Virus record (IMG/VR): IMGVR_UViG_3300029319_000050
Span: 1-58,409 of that record
DNA from: a virus
Direction: 5' to 3' (one strand)
DNA length: 58,409 nt
Part shown: positions 36,647 to 46,424 of the stretch, one piece after another
Numbering within the stretch: the stretch's first letter is position 1
Layout: the number at the start of each line of letters is the position of its first letter
Notes under the pieces: model-generated
Seen by the model: the letters and a program-made list of their open reading frames with translations, nothing else
The model's database searches: none
Told to the model about the DNA's origin: nothing
Position numbers and translations under genes: made by a program

Positions 36647-36675
36647 AAGATATAAAAAAATATTAGCAAAGTAAA
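36647..36675 (-). promoter_or_regulatory. Early-family promoter of the replication unit
   Basis: The minus strand reads CGC, TTTACT, a 17-base spacer and TATCTT; the upstream box is reduced to AAAAACGC. The divergent plus-strand gene starts at 36723, so this 114-base gap holds both promoters. On the plus strand GTTTTT, 16 bases, TATAAA is a weak candidate for the helicase gene. Confidence 0.55.
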
Positions 36676-36722
36676 GCGTTTTTTTATTTTTTATAGTAAT
36701 ATAAATTTTTAGAAAGCAGAAG

Positions 36723-38159
36723 ATGAAATATAAATTTAAAACTGTGCCTTATGAGCACCAATTAAAAGCACTCAAAGAAAGCTGGAATAAGCCTTCTTAC
36801 GCTTATTTTATGGAAATGGGTACAGGTAAATCTAAAGTGCTCATCGATAATATAGCCCTTTTGTATGATAGAGGAGCCATAAATACAGCTGTTATTATTG
36901 CACCTAAGGGTGTATATCTAAACTGGTTAGATAAAGAAATACCTAATCATATGCCAGACCATGTAGAAACATATATAGCTTTATGGAAAGCCTCACCAAC
37001 TAAAAGAAAACAAGAGGCTTTAATGAAACTTTTTACAGAAAAAGATAAATTAAGGATTTTAATAATTAATGTAGAAGCTTTTTCATCACAAAAAGGTAAA
37101 GCGTTCACAGAAAAGTTTGTTAGGTCTACGCAATGTTTATTAGCTGTAGATGAAAGTACAACTATTAAAAATCCGAAAGCAGCAAGAACTAAAAATTTAT
37201 TAAAAATTGCTGACTATGCAAAATTTAAAAGGATATTAACAGGCTTTCCGATTACTAAATCACCTATGGATTTTTACACACAGTTTAAATTTTTAGATAC
37301 ACACATATTAGGCTATCAATCTTTTTATGCATTCCAAAACCACTTTGCAGAGGTCATTCAAAGGTCAATAGGGTCTCATAGCTTTCGTGAAATAAAAAGT
37401 TTTCGTAACTTAGACGAACTAAAACGTCTTACACAAGCCTATAGTTACAGGGTTTTAAAGAAAGAATGTTTAGATTTACCTGATAAAATTTATAACAAAC
37501 ATTATGTAGAACTAACCCCTGAACAAAATAAATTATATAAACAAATGAAAAAAGATGCGATGGCTATCTTAGATCAAGAAACAATTACAGCTACATCTGT
37601 CATGACACAATTATTAAGATTACATACGATGATATGTGGTTTCGTTAAAACAGACCAAGATGAAGTTATAGATATAGATAATAATAGATTAGATGCATTA
37701 TTAGAATTAGTTTCGTTTATGGACGGTAAAGTAATTATATGGGCTAATTATATCCATAATATCGAAAGAATTACCGAAGCACTTAAAAAAGTTTATGGAG
37801 GTGATAGTGTTGTTAGTTATTATGGTTCTACTAATTTAGATGATAGAAAAGAAGCAATAAAATTATTTCAATCTGAACAAGAACACCCTAGATTTTTTGT
37901 AGGTAATCAAATGACTGCAGGTTATGGTATTACGTTAACGGAAGCTAACAACGTAATTTATTATTCTAATAGTTTCGATTTAGAAAAAAGATTACAGTCA
38001 GAAGATCGAGCTCACCGTATAGGACAAGTTAATAAAGTTACTTATTATGATTTAACAGCTAAAGATACAATAGATGAAAAGATTGTTAAAACGTTATGTT
38101 CTAAACACGATTTAGCTAAACAAGTTTTAGGTGACGGTTATCAGTCTTGGCTTTCTTAA
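36723..38159 (+). CDS. SNF2-type DEAD/DEAH-box helicase
   Basis: This is the only plus-strand protein gene. Its 478 residues hold an SF2/SNF2 helicase: Walker A MEMGTGKSKVL (about 32-42), motif Ia TAVIIAPKGVYLNW, DExH-type AVDESTTIKNP, motif III ILTGFPITKS, motif V NQMTAGYGITLTEANNVIYY and motif VI QSEDRAHRIGQVNKVTYYDL. SNF2-like phage helicases translocate on DNA, possibly remodelling protein-DNA complexes or forks. It has a weak Shine-Dalgarno site. Its stop overlaps the stop of the facing late gene, with no terminator visible between. Divergence from the replication unit implies separate control. Confidence 0.9.
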   Translation: MKYKFKTVPYEHQLKALKESWNKPSYAYFMEMGTGKSKVLIDNIALLYDRGAINTAVIIAPKGVYLNWLDKEIPNHMPDHVETYIALWKASPTKRKQEALMKLFTEKDKLRILIINVEAFSSQKGKAFTEKFVRSTQCLLAVDESTTIKNPKAARTKNLLKIADYAKFKRILTGFPITKSPMDFYTQFKFLDTHILGYQSFYAFQNHFAEVIQRSIGSHSFREIKSFRNLDELKRLTQAYSYRVLKKECLDLPDKIYNKHYVELTPEQNKLYKQMKKDAMAILDQETITATSVMTQLLRLHTMICGFVKTDQDEVIDIDNNRLDALLELVSFMDGKVIIWANYIHNIERITEALKKVYGGDSVVSYYGSTNLDDRKEAIKLFQSEQEHPRFFVGNQMTAGYGITLTEANNVIYYSNSFDLEKRLQSEDRAHRIGQVNKVTYYDLTAKDTIDEKIVKTLCSKHDLAKQVLGDGYQSWLS

Positions 38160-39112
38160 AGTGCACCTTTTGAAGGTCCACTGACATCAATCGGATCTTC
38201 CATTTCGTCTTGTAATATATCTATAATATCTTGAGCGAAGTCCATTTGGTCTTCAAATAAATAACCGAAAACACCACCAATACCTCTGCCTAAATCACCA
38301 ACAAAATCACCAACACCTTGTAAAAACCCTGAACCTTCGTTAGTGCCATAAGTTGTAACATTACGTGGTAGGTAATCTGATATTTGTGTTCCAGGAAGTT
38401 GACCAGTGATACCACCTAAATCAGACATGACCGAATCATATGTTTGACCACCTGAGCCACCTAACCCACCGATGCCACGACTCATAGGTCCAGTGGTGTC
38501 ATCTCCCATCACACCATCACCTTGTACATTATCAGGTCTATTAGGTGTTGTAGTAGTACTGCTAGTGCCCTCAGGGAAAGTTTCTATTTTTTGTCCTAAA
38601 CCTCTAGCTATATCTATTGCATAAGGATCGGCACCAAAGCCTAGTTGCGGAAAAAATCCTGCACGTTGTCTTTGTATTAAACGTAACATAGGATCATTCA
38701 TTGCTTGAATTAATTCGCTTTCTTGTTGCCTAGCTGTAGGGTCATCAGGTATAGATATTCTAGGATCACCAACCATTTGATTAGATAAACCACCCATTTG
38801 CATACCCATTGCATTATCGAAGTCTGCAGTAGCTTCCATTAATTCGTTTATACGAGATTTAACTTTACCTGTTTCATCAGTTGTATATTTATCTACTTCT
38901 ACATCGTATACTGAGGGGTTATCTTTTTTAGACCTACCTTCTAATTTAGTAACTTCGAAGTCCATCCCTTTAATCATATTACGTATATCAGAACCTTCTC
39001 GCATAATATTATTAGGGTTATCACCTTGCATAGCTCTATCACCTAATTTTTGTGTCATCTGTGATAGAGACGAAATCCCTTGCATTAAATTTTTTATATC
39101 TTCGTTTATCAT
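38156..39112 (-). CDS. Late protein, probably internal virion, unknown (318 aa)
   Basis: This 318-residue acidic protein ends the late block. It is rich in Met, Gln, Gly and Asp (KLGDRAMQGDNPNN; GGLSNQMVGDPRISIPDDP), with a Gly-rich central stretch. It resembles the last internal or ejection proteins of marine podoviruses in position and composition. The C-terminus is acidic (DIIDILQDEMEDPID). Its stop codon overlaps the stop of the facing helicase gene. Confidence 0.5.
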   Translation of the reverse strand: MINEDIKNLMQGISSLSQMTQKLGDRAMQGDNPNNIMREGSDIRNMIKGMDFEVTKLEGRSKKDNPSVYDVEVDKYTTDETGKVKSRINELMEATADFDNAMGMQMGGLSNQMVGDPRISIPDDPTARQQESELIQAMNDPMLRLIQRQRAGFFPQLGFGADPYAIDIARGLGQKIETFPEGTSSTTTTPNRPDNVQGDGVMGDDTTGPMSRGIGGLGGSGGQTYDSVMSDLGGITGQLPGTQISDYLPRNVTTYGTNEGSGFLQGVGDFVGDLGRGIGGVFGYLFEDQMDFAQDIIDILQDEMEDPIDVSGPSKGAL

Positions 39113-42100
39113 TCTTCTAATAATTTTACTTCTTCAGGTATTTCATCATCACTAAGTATACCATCATAGTTACGTGCTATTAAACCACCAATAGGTGATG
39201 TTGTTTTAATTTGGTTCATGGATTTATACCTGTTTTGTATAAAACTTTCTAATGCTTGTTCATCTGTTATTAACCTTGTTAAAAGGTCGTAACTTTTTTC
39301 TGCTTGTGTTTTATCAAATAGTCTAAATCTTACACTCATTGCGTTTAAGGGTCCTAGTAAGAATTGAAAAAGTCTTTGCCCTAAAGAATCAGGTTGTGTG
39401 ATTTGTCGCACTATGTCTTTTGCATTTTGTGCACTTTCTTTTGAAATTTCTGACATAATCCTTTTATTACTAAATTGTGTTGTTTCAGCTAATTTTTTCA
39501 AACCATCAATATACTTTGGGCTAAAGAAAATTTTATATGATTGTTCAAAATTAGGATCATTGATAGTTTTAATTAAACTATCAAGATCTATAATTTTACC
39601 CATAAAAGGATCTTTCGTGGTTATATCATCTAAAAGTATTTTTTGTAGATGAAACTGAAATTGATTTTGTAATTCAGGTGATGTTTTTAATATTCGTGCT
39701 AATTTTCTTCTTCTACTATTTAGTTGCAATTTACTTTCGTTAGGTGTGCCTCTGAACACGTCGTACACATTACTTATGACATCGTCTGTATCTCCTGTAA
39801 ATTTCTCGAATTCCTTATTTATTTGTGACACTGCATCGTCATAGGATGCTCTAGCTTTTGCTATATAATCTAAATCTCTAGCTGCTTGTCTAAATATTTT
39901 TTGGTCTTTTTTTGTTGGGTATAATCTTCTAAAAATACCACTATGTTCAGCTAAAAATTCATTGACAGCATTTTGTCTTGTTGAAGGTTTTTGACTTCTT
40001 ATTTTATCTTTTAATCTTTCACCAAATGCAAACCTTAAATCTGTTATTAATGAATCATCACCTAATTCTAAAACATCAAAAATATCATCAAAGTACTCAT
40101 TGACATTAGCATTTTTGACACTTTTATTCATGGTTTCATCGAAAAGTTGAGAAGGTAAAACTCTTCCTTTTCTTAAATCACTTATAAATTGTTTTCTTGC
40201 TAATTCATTCGCTTTTGTATATTGATTTTTAGCAAAATTCCAAGCCTCCGAAGGACTAAGCTCCATATCACCCACAGTTATTTTATTACCTGTTAAATCT
40301 GCTTGATTTAATGTGGCACTAATATCTTCGTCAACAGCCTTCATTAATTTAGTTATTTCTTTAGGGTCTAGATCAACCTCTTTTTTTCCTCCTCTAATTA
40401 AATTTAACAATTTGCGTGTTTCGTAAAGCTCACCTAAATTAAGAGGACTTATAAATTTACCTTGTGCATCTCTGTTTGATAGTTTAAGTAATAATTCCTG
40501 CGAAGCATTAGCATTATCACCAAATATTCTTTGTGCAAAAGATGGATCATCTAATACTGTAAATATAGAGTTAGTTTTCTTTTGGTTTAGTAAATTAGTT
40601 AATGTGTTTCTTGTGCTTGTTGTAGTTGCTCTATAAGGTGCGGTGCCTACTTTTACAGTTTCAAATAATGCATCTTGTGCTTCCAAGTTTTCTTTTACTA
40701 AATTAGATAAATATGTTCCACCTTCATCAGGTAGTTGTCGATATAAACCAATACCTAAACCAGAGGCTGCTCCTTCGTATCCAGGAATTTCTTTAATTTT
40801 AGCAGCCAAACGTTTTTCATTTAATTTTAAATTACTTCTAACTTCTTCTAATATTTTATTTTTATTCTCTCCAGCAGCGGCTTTGAAATTTCTACCAAAA
40901 ACCTCTATCGCTTGTTCACCAAAATCTTCACCAAACTCTGTAGATAGTTGAGTAGCGAATTTTATTAAAGATTCTTCATTATCTTGTATATTTTGCAGAT
41001 AAGCTCGTCTGACTGCAGGATCAGTTCCTGGAGCATTAATAAAAGCATCTTCTAAAGCAAGAAGTTCCTGTGATTTATATTTTTGTCCAAGAGTAGGATT
41101 GAATCCAGGGACTTCATTAGGTTTTAATGTTGTTTCTGCTTCTTTTCTTGCATTTTGTAACATGTCGTTCATTTTATTTACTGCATCATTAGGCATTTTT
41201 TCACCTTTTAATGCTCTGTAAAATCCTCTACCTATGAAAGCTAATGAATTAAATACACCTGTGCCTGCACCTGCAAAAGCTGCTGGCTCTATTGATTGTT
41301 TCATTAAATCTACAAAATCAGCATCTTGATTCAAACCAAAAAATTGTTGACCTGCTAAAAGTTTTGCAAGCTCACCTGCAAAAGTAGCACTAGCTGAACC
41401 ACCTGCAGTAATAGCACCGCTAGTTAAATTTTTGACTACACCAACAGGTAAGTTTTTAAAAAGACCAGTTAATGCAACTTGTGCTCCAATATCTAAAGTT
41501 AGTGGAATAGCTTCTTCTGCTAAAAATTCAGCTATATCCCCCATGTCGGCTCCTGGACGATTAAATGCGACTAAACGATCTCCTTCGTTTGCTTGAAAAA
41601 CCGTGCCTATACCTGCTATATCTTCCACATAGTAAGGTTTTTTTCCAAGTTGTTTTGTTAATAATTTTACACTATCTTCAAAAGATAATTGTCTATTACC
41701 AAACCCTGCTTTTAACCTAGTTAGAAAATCTGCTCCAGATGTATTTACGTCTATTCCTATATTAGCAGCAGCTTGTAATTTTTCTTCATCGTCTAACCAT
41801 TCGCCAACAGGTCTACCAACATTTTTATATGCATCTAATATAAAATCTGTAGATAAAAACGGTGTTAGGTTTATGTTTGGTAATTTATCTTTTGAAGTTT
41901 CTGCAACATCAGCTATACCTTTTAATCCTTTACCTGCTTTTTGTAATGAGCTTTGAAAAGTTGTGGGATCGTAATCTACAGGTGTACGAGGTGCTTCTAA
42001 TTTTTTTACTAAATTACTATAATAATCTTCAACCGCTGGGTTTTCATCAAAATATTTATTTCTTTCATCATCAGATAAACTTGCAATATTTTGCAGCAAA

Positions 42101-42141
42101 GTAGATTCTTTTTGATTTAATAAGGTAAGTGGCTCAGCCAT
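39109..42141 (-). CDS. Large internal virion / DNA ejection-type protein (1010 aa)
   Basis: This is the largest protein of the genome at 1010 residues. It is mostly helical, Lys/Glu/Leu-rich, with a hydrophobic Gly/Ala-rich zone at about 205-300 (IPLTLDIGAQVALTGL; VGVVKNLTSGAITAGG; AAFAGAGTGVFNSLAF) that could insert in a membrane. Size, order and composition fit the internal core proteins that podoviruses eject to build a DNA conduit. I see no lytic transglycosylase motif. It overlaps the next gene by four bases. Confidence 0.65.
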   Translation of the reverse strand: MAEPLTLLNQKESTLLQNIASLSDDERNKYFDENPAVEDYYSNLVKKLEAPRTPVDYDPTTFQSSLQKAGKGLKGIADVAETSKDKLPNINLTPFLSTDFILDAYKNVGRPVGEWLDDEEKLQAAANIGIDVNTSGADFLTRLKAGFGNRQLSFEDSVKLLTKQLGKKPYYVEDIAGIGTVFQANEGDRLVAFNRPGADMGDIAEFLAEEAIPLTLDIGAQVALTGLFKNLPVGVVKNLTSGAITAGGSASATFAGELAKLLAGQQFFGLNQDADFVDLMKQSIEPAAFAGAGTGVFNSLAFIGRGFYRALKGEKMPNDAVNKMNDMLQNARKEAETTLKPNEVPGFNPTLGQKYKSQELLALEDAFINAPGTDPAVRRAYLQNIQDNEESLIKFATQLSTEFGEDFGEQAIEVFGRNFKAAAGENKNKILEEVRSNLKLNEKRLAAKIKEIPGYEGAASGLGIGLYRQLPDEGGTYLSNLVKENLEAQDALFETVKVGTAPYRATTTSTRNTLTNLLNQKKTNSIFTVLDDPSFAQRIFGDNANASQELLLKLSNRDAQGKFISPLNLGELYETRKLLNLIRGGKKEVDLDPKEITKLMKAVDEDISATLNQADLTGNKITVGDMELSPSEAWNFAKNQYTKANELARKQFISDLRKGRVLPSQLFDETMNKSVKNANVNEYFDDIFDVLELGDDSLITDLRFAFGERLKDKIRSQKPSTRQNAVNEFLAEHSGIFRRLYPTKKDQKIFRQAARDLDYIAKARASYDDAVSQINKEFEKFTGDTDDVISNVYDVFRGTPNESKLQLNSRRRKLARILKTSPELQNQFQFHLQKILLDDITTKDPFMGKIIDLDSLIKTINDPNFEQSYKIFFSPKYIDGLKKLAETTQFSNKRIMSEISKESAQNAKDIVRQITQPDSLGQRLFQFLLGPLNAMSVRFRLFDKTQAEKSYDLLTRLITDEQALESFIQNRYKSMNQIKTTSPIGGLIARNYDGILSDDEIPEEVKLLEE

Positions 42142-42142
42142 A

Positions 42143-43918
42143 TTAGTCTATACCTAATTTAATACCAAGAGATTTAGCAGCATCATTAACTAAATCTTGA
42201 CCCGATTTTTGGCTTGTAGTTAAATTATCTCCTGTTTGAACAGTTGCTGCTGGTGTGCTATCTGTTAAATACTTTTCTAAATATAGCTCATACGGTCCTC
42301 TAGCACCGCCTATACCTGATCCATATGTTTTAGCATAATTTAGAAATCTTTGGAACTCATCGTAATCTATGTTATTCGGATCAAGGAATGTGCTTATAGC
42401 ACCTTTAAAATCTTGATTTAAAATATCATCTGTAAGTCCCTCTTGGTCTCTCATCGATTTATATGCTTGTCCACCAAATATAGAACGTTGTCCTCTAGTT
42501 TCTCTTTCGTTTGCATCAAAAGATTTTGCAGCAAAATTAACAATTGTTCGCATAGCAGCCTGTGGTGTAGATGCATCACCTCCAATAGTACGTAATGCGT
42601 TAATAATATCTTTATCTGATACTGCTCTACTTTCCTGACCTTTTAATAATAATGAGTAATAAGCTAATTCTAAAAATAATGCTTTATATACTGCACTATC
42701 AGCTACTGCAGAACCTAATTCTGACCATTTAAAACCTATAGGATTACCGTCGTCATCTACAGCATTTTCTAAATTATTAGCAGAACTTGTTTGATTATCT
42801 GTTCCTAAATTATTGAATAATTTATTTGTATTAGCTAAAACTTTCTTTTGATCGTCAGATAATGTGCCTAAAAGTTTAGAAGTCGCTGTATCAATATTAG
42901 TTTTAAATCTACCTATTACATTAAATAAAGCACCAGTAACATTAGCTACATCCGCTGGAGTATTAGCCCCTTGTAAAATATCTAACATCTGATTTACAGG
43001 TGTTAATATATTACCAGCAGCGACAACTTTTTCTACACTAGCTTTTTGTCCGTCTTTATAATCATCAGAGTTTATCTTGCCTTTTAGACCGTCTTTTAAT
43101 GTTTTTAATTGTCCTGAATTATTTATTATAATTGTTCCTTGAGAAGCGAAACCATAAATAGGTGCTCCAGTTTCTTCATCATACCCTTTTATTACTTCTA
43201 ATATTTCTTCTCCCTCAGGAGTTGTCCTAATTCTACCAGCATCTAAAGGATCTTTACCTAATTCCATTAAATCAGATCTCCAAACATTTACTTGTTTAGT
43301 TCCAGCAGGGCTATCTTTTTCTGCTCTTAATGCTACGTCTAATAATTTACCATAAATTTTATCTTTAGATGCACTTTTTGCAGCTATGAAAGCTTTATCG
43401 ATCTCACGTTGTTCAGCCTTTGCTAATTTAAATCCTTCTTGAAACTTTGGTGACTGTCCTGCTGCGAATAAATTTGTAATAATTCTAGTAACTTCACTTT
43501 TTTCTTGTTCATTAGCGTCAGGGTATTGTAAATTTACTAATTCATTAGCAATTCTATCAACATTACCTAAATTAATATCATCGGTACCTGTTCCAGATAA
43601 TAATAACCTAGAAATATCATCTCTATCTAAACCACTAATTAAATCATCTAATCTATTAGCACCTGTTGCACCAGTTGTATCGGTCATACTTGTTGTGCCT
43701 GTAGATAATCTAGCAGTCGGTAAATTAGCAGCACCTGACATTTGTGATGTATCTAATACTGTTCCTGGACTTACATTAGGTGCACCTTGTAAATTAACAT
43801 TAGGTATATTTACACTACCGATTCCCTGACGAGGGGTATTAGCTCTATACATATCAAGAGGATATAAACCGTCTTGTTGTTCTATCATTTTTTGTAAATC
43901 AGTTAACGTAAGTGCCAT
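42143..43918 (-). CDS. Internal virion / ejection-type protein (591 aa)
   Basis: This 591-residue protein has a Thr/Gly-rich, low-complexity N-terminus (about 20-90) and a helical remainder with repeated Asp/Asn/Lys stretches. It lies between two other large putative internal proteins and overlaps the next start by one base. I recognise no enzyme motif. By position it is an ejection or tail-interior protein. Confidence 0.55.
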   Translation of the reverse strand: MALTLTDLQKMIEQQDGLYPLDMYRANTPRQGIGSVNIPNVNLQGAPNVSPGTVLDTSQMSGAANLPTARLSTGTTSMTDTTGATGANRLDDLISGLDRDDISRLLLSGTGTDDINLGNVDRIANELVNLQYPDANEQEKSEVTRIITNLFAAGQSPKFQEGFKLAKAEQREIDKAFIAAKSASKDKIYGKLLDVALRAEKDSPAGTKQVNVWRSDLMELGKDPLDAGRIRTTPEGEEILEVIKGYDEETGAPIYGFASQGTIIINNSGQLKTLKDGLKGKINSDDYKDGQKASVEKVVAAGNILTPVNQMLDILQGANTPADVANVTGALFNVIGRFKTNIDTATSKLLGTLSDDQKKVLANTNKLFNNLGTDNQTSSANNLENAVDDDGNPIGFKWSELGSAVADSAVYKALFLELAYYSLLLKGQESRAVSDKDIINALRTIGGDASTPQAAMRTIVNFAAKSFDANERETRGQRSIFGGQAYKSMRDQEGLTDDILNQDFKGAISTFLDPNNIDYDEFQRFLNYAKTYGSGIGGARGPYELYLEKYLTDSTPAATVQTGDNLTTSQKSGQDLVNDAAKSLGIKLGID

Positions 43919-45375
43919 TATCCTATGCTCCCTAACCCATAACCCATAGACATATCATAAGTATTACCAATAGGTACAACAGAAGTTGTAGATCCTGCTA
44001 ACGGTGCTAATCCACCAAAAATACCTGCTACATTAGCAATCGTTTGCATCGGTAAATTATATTGACCTACAAAGTTTTGATAATCTAAATCAAGACCTGC
44101 TTGTTGCATACCACGTTGAGTACTACCAATATTACCTAATAATTGTACATCTGCTCTTTGTAATCCTGGAAGTGCACTAGCAATACCTAATTGTTGTCTA
44201 CCTAAATTACCAAGTCCTGTACCAAGTTGTGAACCTAACTGACCTGTATAACGACCAGCACCTAATCCTAAAGTACCTAATGAAGTACCAAGTTGACCAA
44301 CACCTAATCCTGCTTGTCTACCTGCAGTTCCAGCAGCTTGACCTAATCTACCTAATTGTTGTGCTAATTGTGCTTGTTGAGCACCACCTAACTGTGTAGC
44401 CCCTAACAATCCTTGTAAGCCTGCTTGTTGACCTGCTAATGTTTGTTGCCCTAATGCACCAGTTTGTCCTGCTAACTGTGATAATAATCTAGCTTGATTT
44501 GCCTGCCTTGCTTGTTGTGCTTCGAAAGCTTGTTGTGCGGCTTGCTGTGCTCTACCGAAGCCTTGTGCTCTTAAACCACCTACTGCTTCTGCTGCTCCAC
44601 GACCTGCACGTCTTGCTAATTCTTCTGAAGCTAATCGACCTCTAGCCCCACCGAAAGCACCACTTCTAACTTGTGCTGCTCTATTAGCAATATCAGAAGT
44701 AGCTAACCCTTCACTAACATCTTGTAACGTTTGTTGTACTACTGCATCTTCAAAAGGATTAAAGAAAGCCCCTGTAGATCTAGGATCAAAAGCCCCTGTA
44801 GATAGAAGCCCTGCAATCCCTGCTTGTCCTAATCCACCTAGTGCCGAGGAGATAAACGGTGCTTGAGTTCCTGCAAGACCTCTAAAACCTGTTTGAGCTT
44901 CAGCAACACCTCTGCCTACATCTTGAGCCCCCATTCTTGCTGCATCTTCAGCTCTTTGATAAGCAGCTAATTCAGGTATTAAAGAACCCTCAATAGTGCT
45001 AACTCCACGACCTGCTAAATCTCTAGCTTGAGCTAAACCACTAGCTATTTGTTGTTGCCCCATCGCACCACTACGCATTAATTCTGCTGCAGCTTGTTCG
45101 GTAAGTTCTGTACCTCTATCTAAAAAAGGTCTATATGAACCTATAGCTTGTTCTCCTAACTGAAAAGCACGTCTTTCTTGAGGAGTAAAGTCAGCTATAC
45201 GTTGCCCTGTATAAGTAAAAGGGCTACTATCAGGTAAACCTAAAGTAGCAAGTTGATTTACTAATTGTTGATTTAATAACGGAAATAATCCAGGAATACC
45301 TGCACCGCCACCTGCTATAAAATCTTGAACAATCTGGTTAGGAGCAATTATTTGTTGTTGTTGTTCTACTGCCAT
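43918..45375 (-). CDS. Gln/Gly/Ala-rich internal virion protein (485 aa)
   Basis: This 485-residue protein begins MAVEQQQQIIAPNQIVQDFI and becomes an extended helical protein of Ala, Gln, Gly and Leu, with near-repeats such as AGQQAGLQGLLGATQLGGAQ and LGTSLGTLGLGAGRYTGQLG (about 300-420). Such low-complexity, amphipathic repeats suit a membrane-crossing ejection protein or a fibrous internal core. It is read with its neighbours with one-base overlaps. Confidence 0.6.
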   Translation of the reverse strand: MAVEQQQQIIAPNQIVQDFIAGGGAGIPGLFPLLNQQLVNQLATLGLPDSSPFTYTGQRIADFTPQERRAFQLGEQAIGSYRPFLDRGTELTEQAAAELMRSGAMGQQQIASGLAQARDLAGRGVSTIEGSLIPELAAYQRAEDAARMGAQDVGRGVAEAQTGFRGLAGTQAPFISSALGGLGQAGIAGLLSTGAFDPRSTGAFFNPFEDAVVQQTLQDVSEGLATSDIANRAAQVRSGAFGGARGRLASEELARRAGRGAAEAVGGLRAQGFGRAQQAAQQAFEAQQARQANQARLLSQLAGQTGALGQQTLAGQQAGLQGLLGATQLGGAQQAQLAQQLGRLGQAAGTAGRQAGLGVGQLGTSLGTLGLGAGRYTGQLGSQLGTGLGNLGRQQLGIASALPGLQRADVQLLGNIGSTQRGMQQAGLDLDYQNFVGQYNLPMQTIANVAGIFGGLAPLAGSTTSVVPIGNTYDMSMGYGLGSIG

Positions 45376-46424
45376 TATACTAATTTTGTCCTTATTTCTT
45401 CTAATTGAGCTATACCTTTATCGTAATCTCCTCCACCTAAATAATCTACCATAACTTTAGGTATAACATATTCTTGATCACTTAAATAAACTGGGATATC
45501 ATCGCTTGTAGGAGTTCCTGGACCTCTAATTTCACCGTCAGGTCTTACTCTTATTTCATCTGGTTTAGGTCCACCATTAGCTAAACCAATTTTACCCCCA
45601 AACATTGCACGTTTAGCACCTACGAATCTTTCTAAATTAGGAAATTGTGGTGTACTCACTACCGAGCCCTGTATATAAGGATTATTTTGTAAAGGGTTAA
45701 CTGCAGGTCGTAAATTTTGATCTGCGAACTGATATCGTGCTTGCGTACCGTATGGGTCCTCACCGTAAATAGCTTCTACTATTTTAGGCATTAATAAACT
45801 TTCTGCTAATCTTGCAATATTTTCATTTTTGTCATAAAACTGTTCTACTTTATCTACTCCAGAACCTACAAATTCTTTTGCCCTATCTATAAAACCTTTA
45901 TCAGCACTTGATGTTCCAAATTGTTGTATAGCCTGTTGACCATATTGTTGATTAGCACCTAAATTTGTTAAAAATTGATTACCTTTAGTATAACCACCTT
46001 GAGTTTTAGTAAAACCTTCTTGTCGCATGAGTTTGTCTAATGCAGAAGATTCAGTACCTATACCAAATAATCTACCCAAAGCAGAGTCACCTACACCTGC
46101 AAAAGTATCTTGAAAAGCTTGTACTGGTGTTCCTAACGAACCTATACCTTGACCTTGTGCACCAAACCCTTTTGCTAAACCAAAAGCGGCTAACATATTT
46201 TGTGCATAATTATCACTAGCAGAAGTTTTTGTACCTATACCAGCACCGATAGAAGCACCGACTGGTCCACCTATAACAGCACCGATAGTCGCACCGATTG
46301 CTGGACCTAATTTTTTAAATGCTTTCCTTAATTCACCGCCAATACCAAATTTTTCAGCGTTTTCGAAGTCATCAAGATATTTATTATTTAAAGTCGTAAT
46401 ACCGCCTTTTTCTAACATTTCCAT
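45375..46424 (-). CDS. Virion protein with glycine-zipper segment
   Basis: This 349-residue protein has a glycine-zipper hydrophobic stretch GAVIGGPVGASIGAGIG at about 46-62, as in proteins that form membrane channels. A Gln/Gly-rich linker follows, and a C-terminal DGEIRGPGTPTSDDIPVYLS then DQEYVIPKVMVDYLGG, a motif recurrent in phage internal and tail-associated proteins. It may help DNA cross the inner membrane; inferred. It overlaps the basic protein gene upstream by 13 bases. Confidence 0.6.
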   Translation of the reverse strand: MEMLEKGGITTLNNKYLDDFENAEKFGIGGELRKAFKKLGPAIGATIGAVIGGPVGASIGAGIGTKTSASDNYAQNMLAAFGLAKGFGAQGQGIGSLGTPVQAFQDTFAGVGDSALGRLFGIGTESSALDKLMRQEGFTKTQGGYTKGNQFLTNLGANQQYGQQAIQQFGTSSADKGFIDRAKEFVGSGVDKVEQFYDKNENIARLAESLLMPKIVEAIYGEDPYGTQARYQFADQNLRPAVNPLQNNPYIQGSVVSTPQFPNLERFVGAKRAMFGGKIGLANGGPKPDEIRVRPDGEIRGPGTPTSDDIPVYLSDQEYVIPKVMVDYLGGGDYDKGIAQLEEIRTKLV

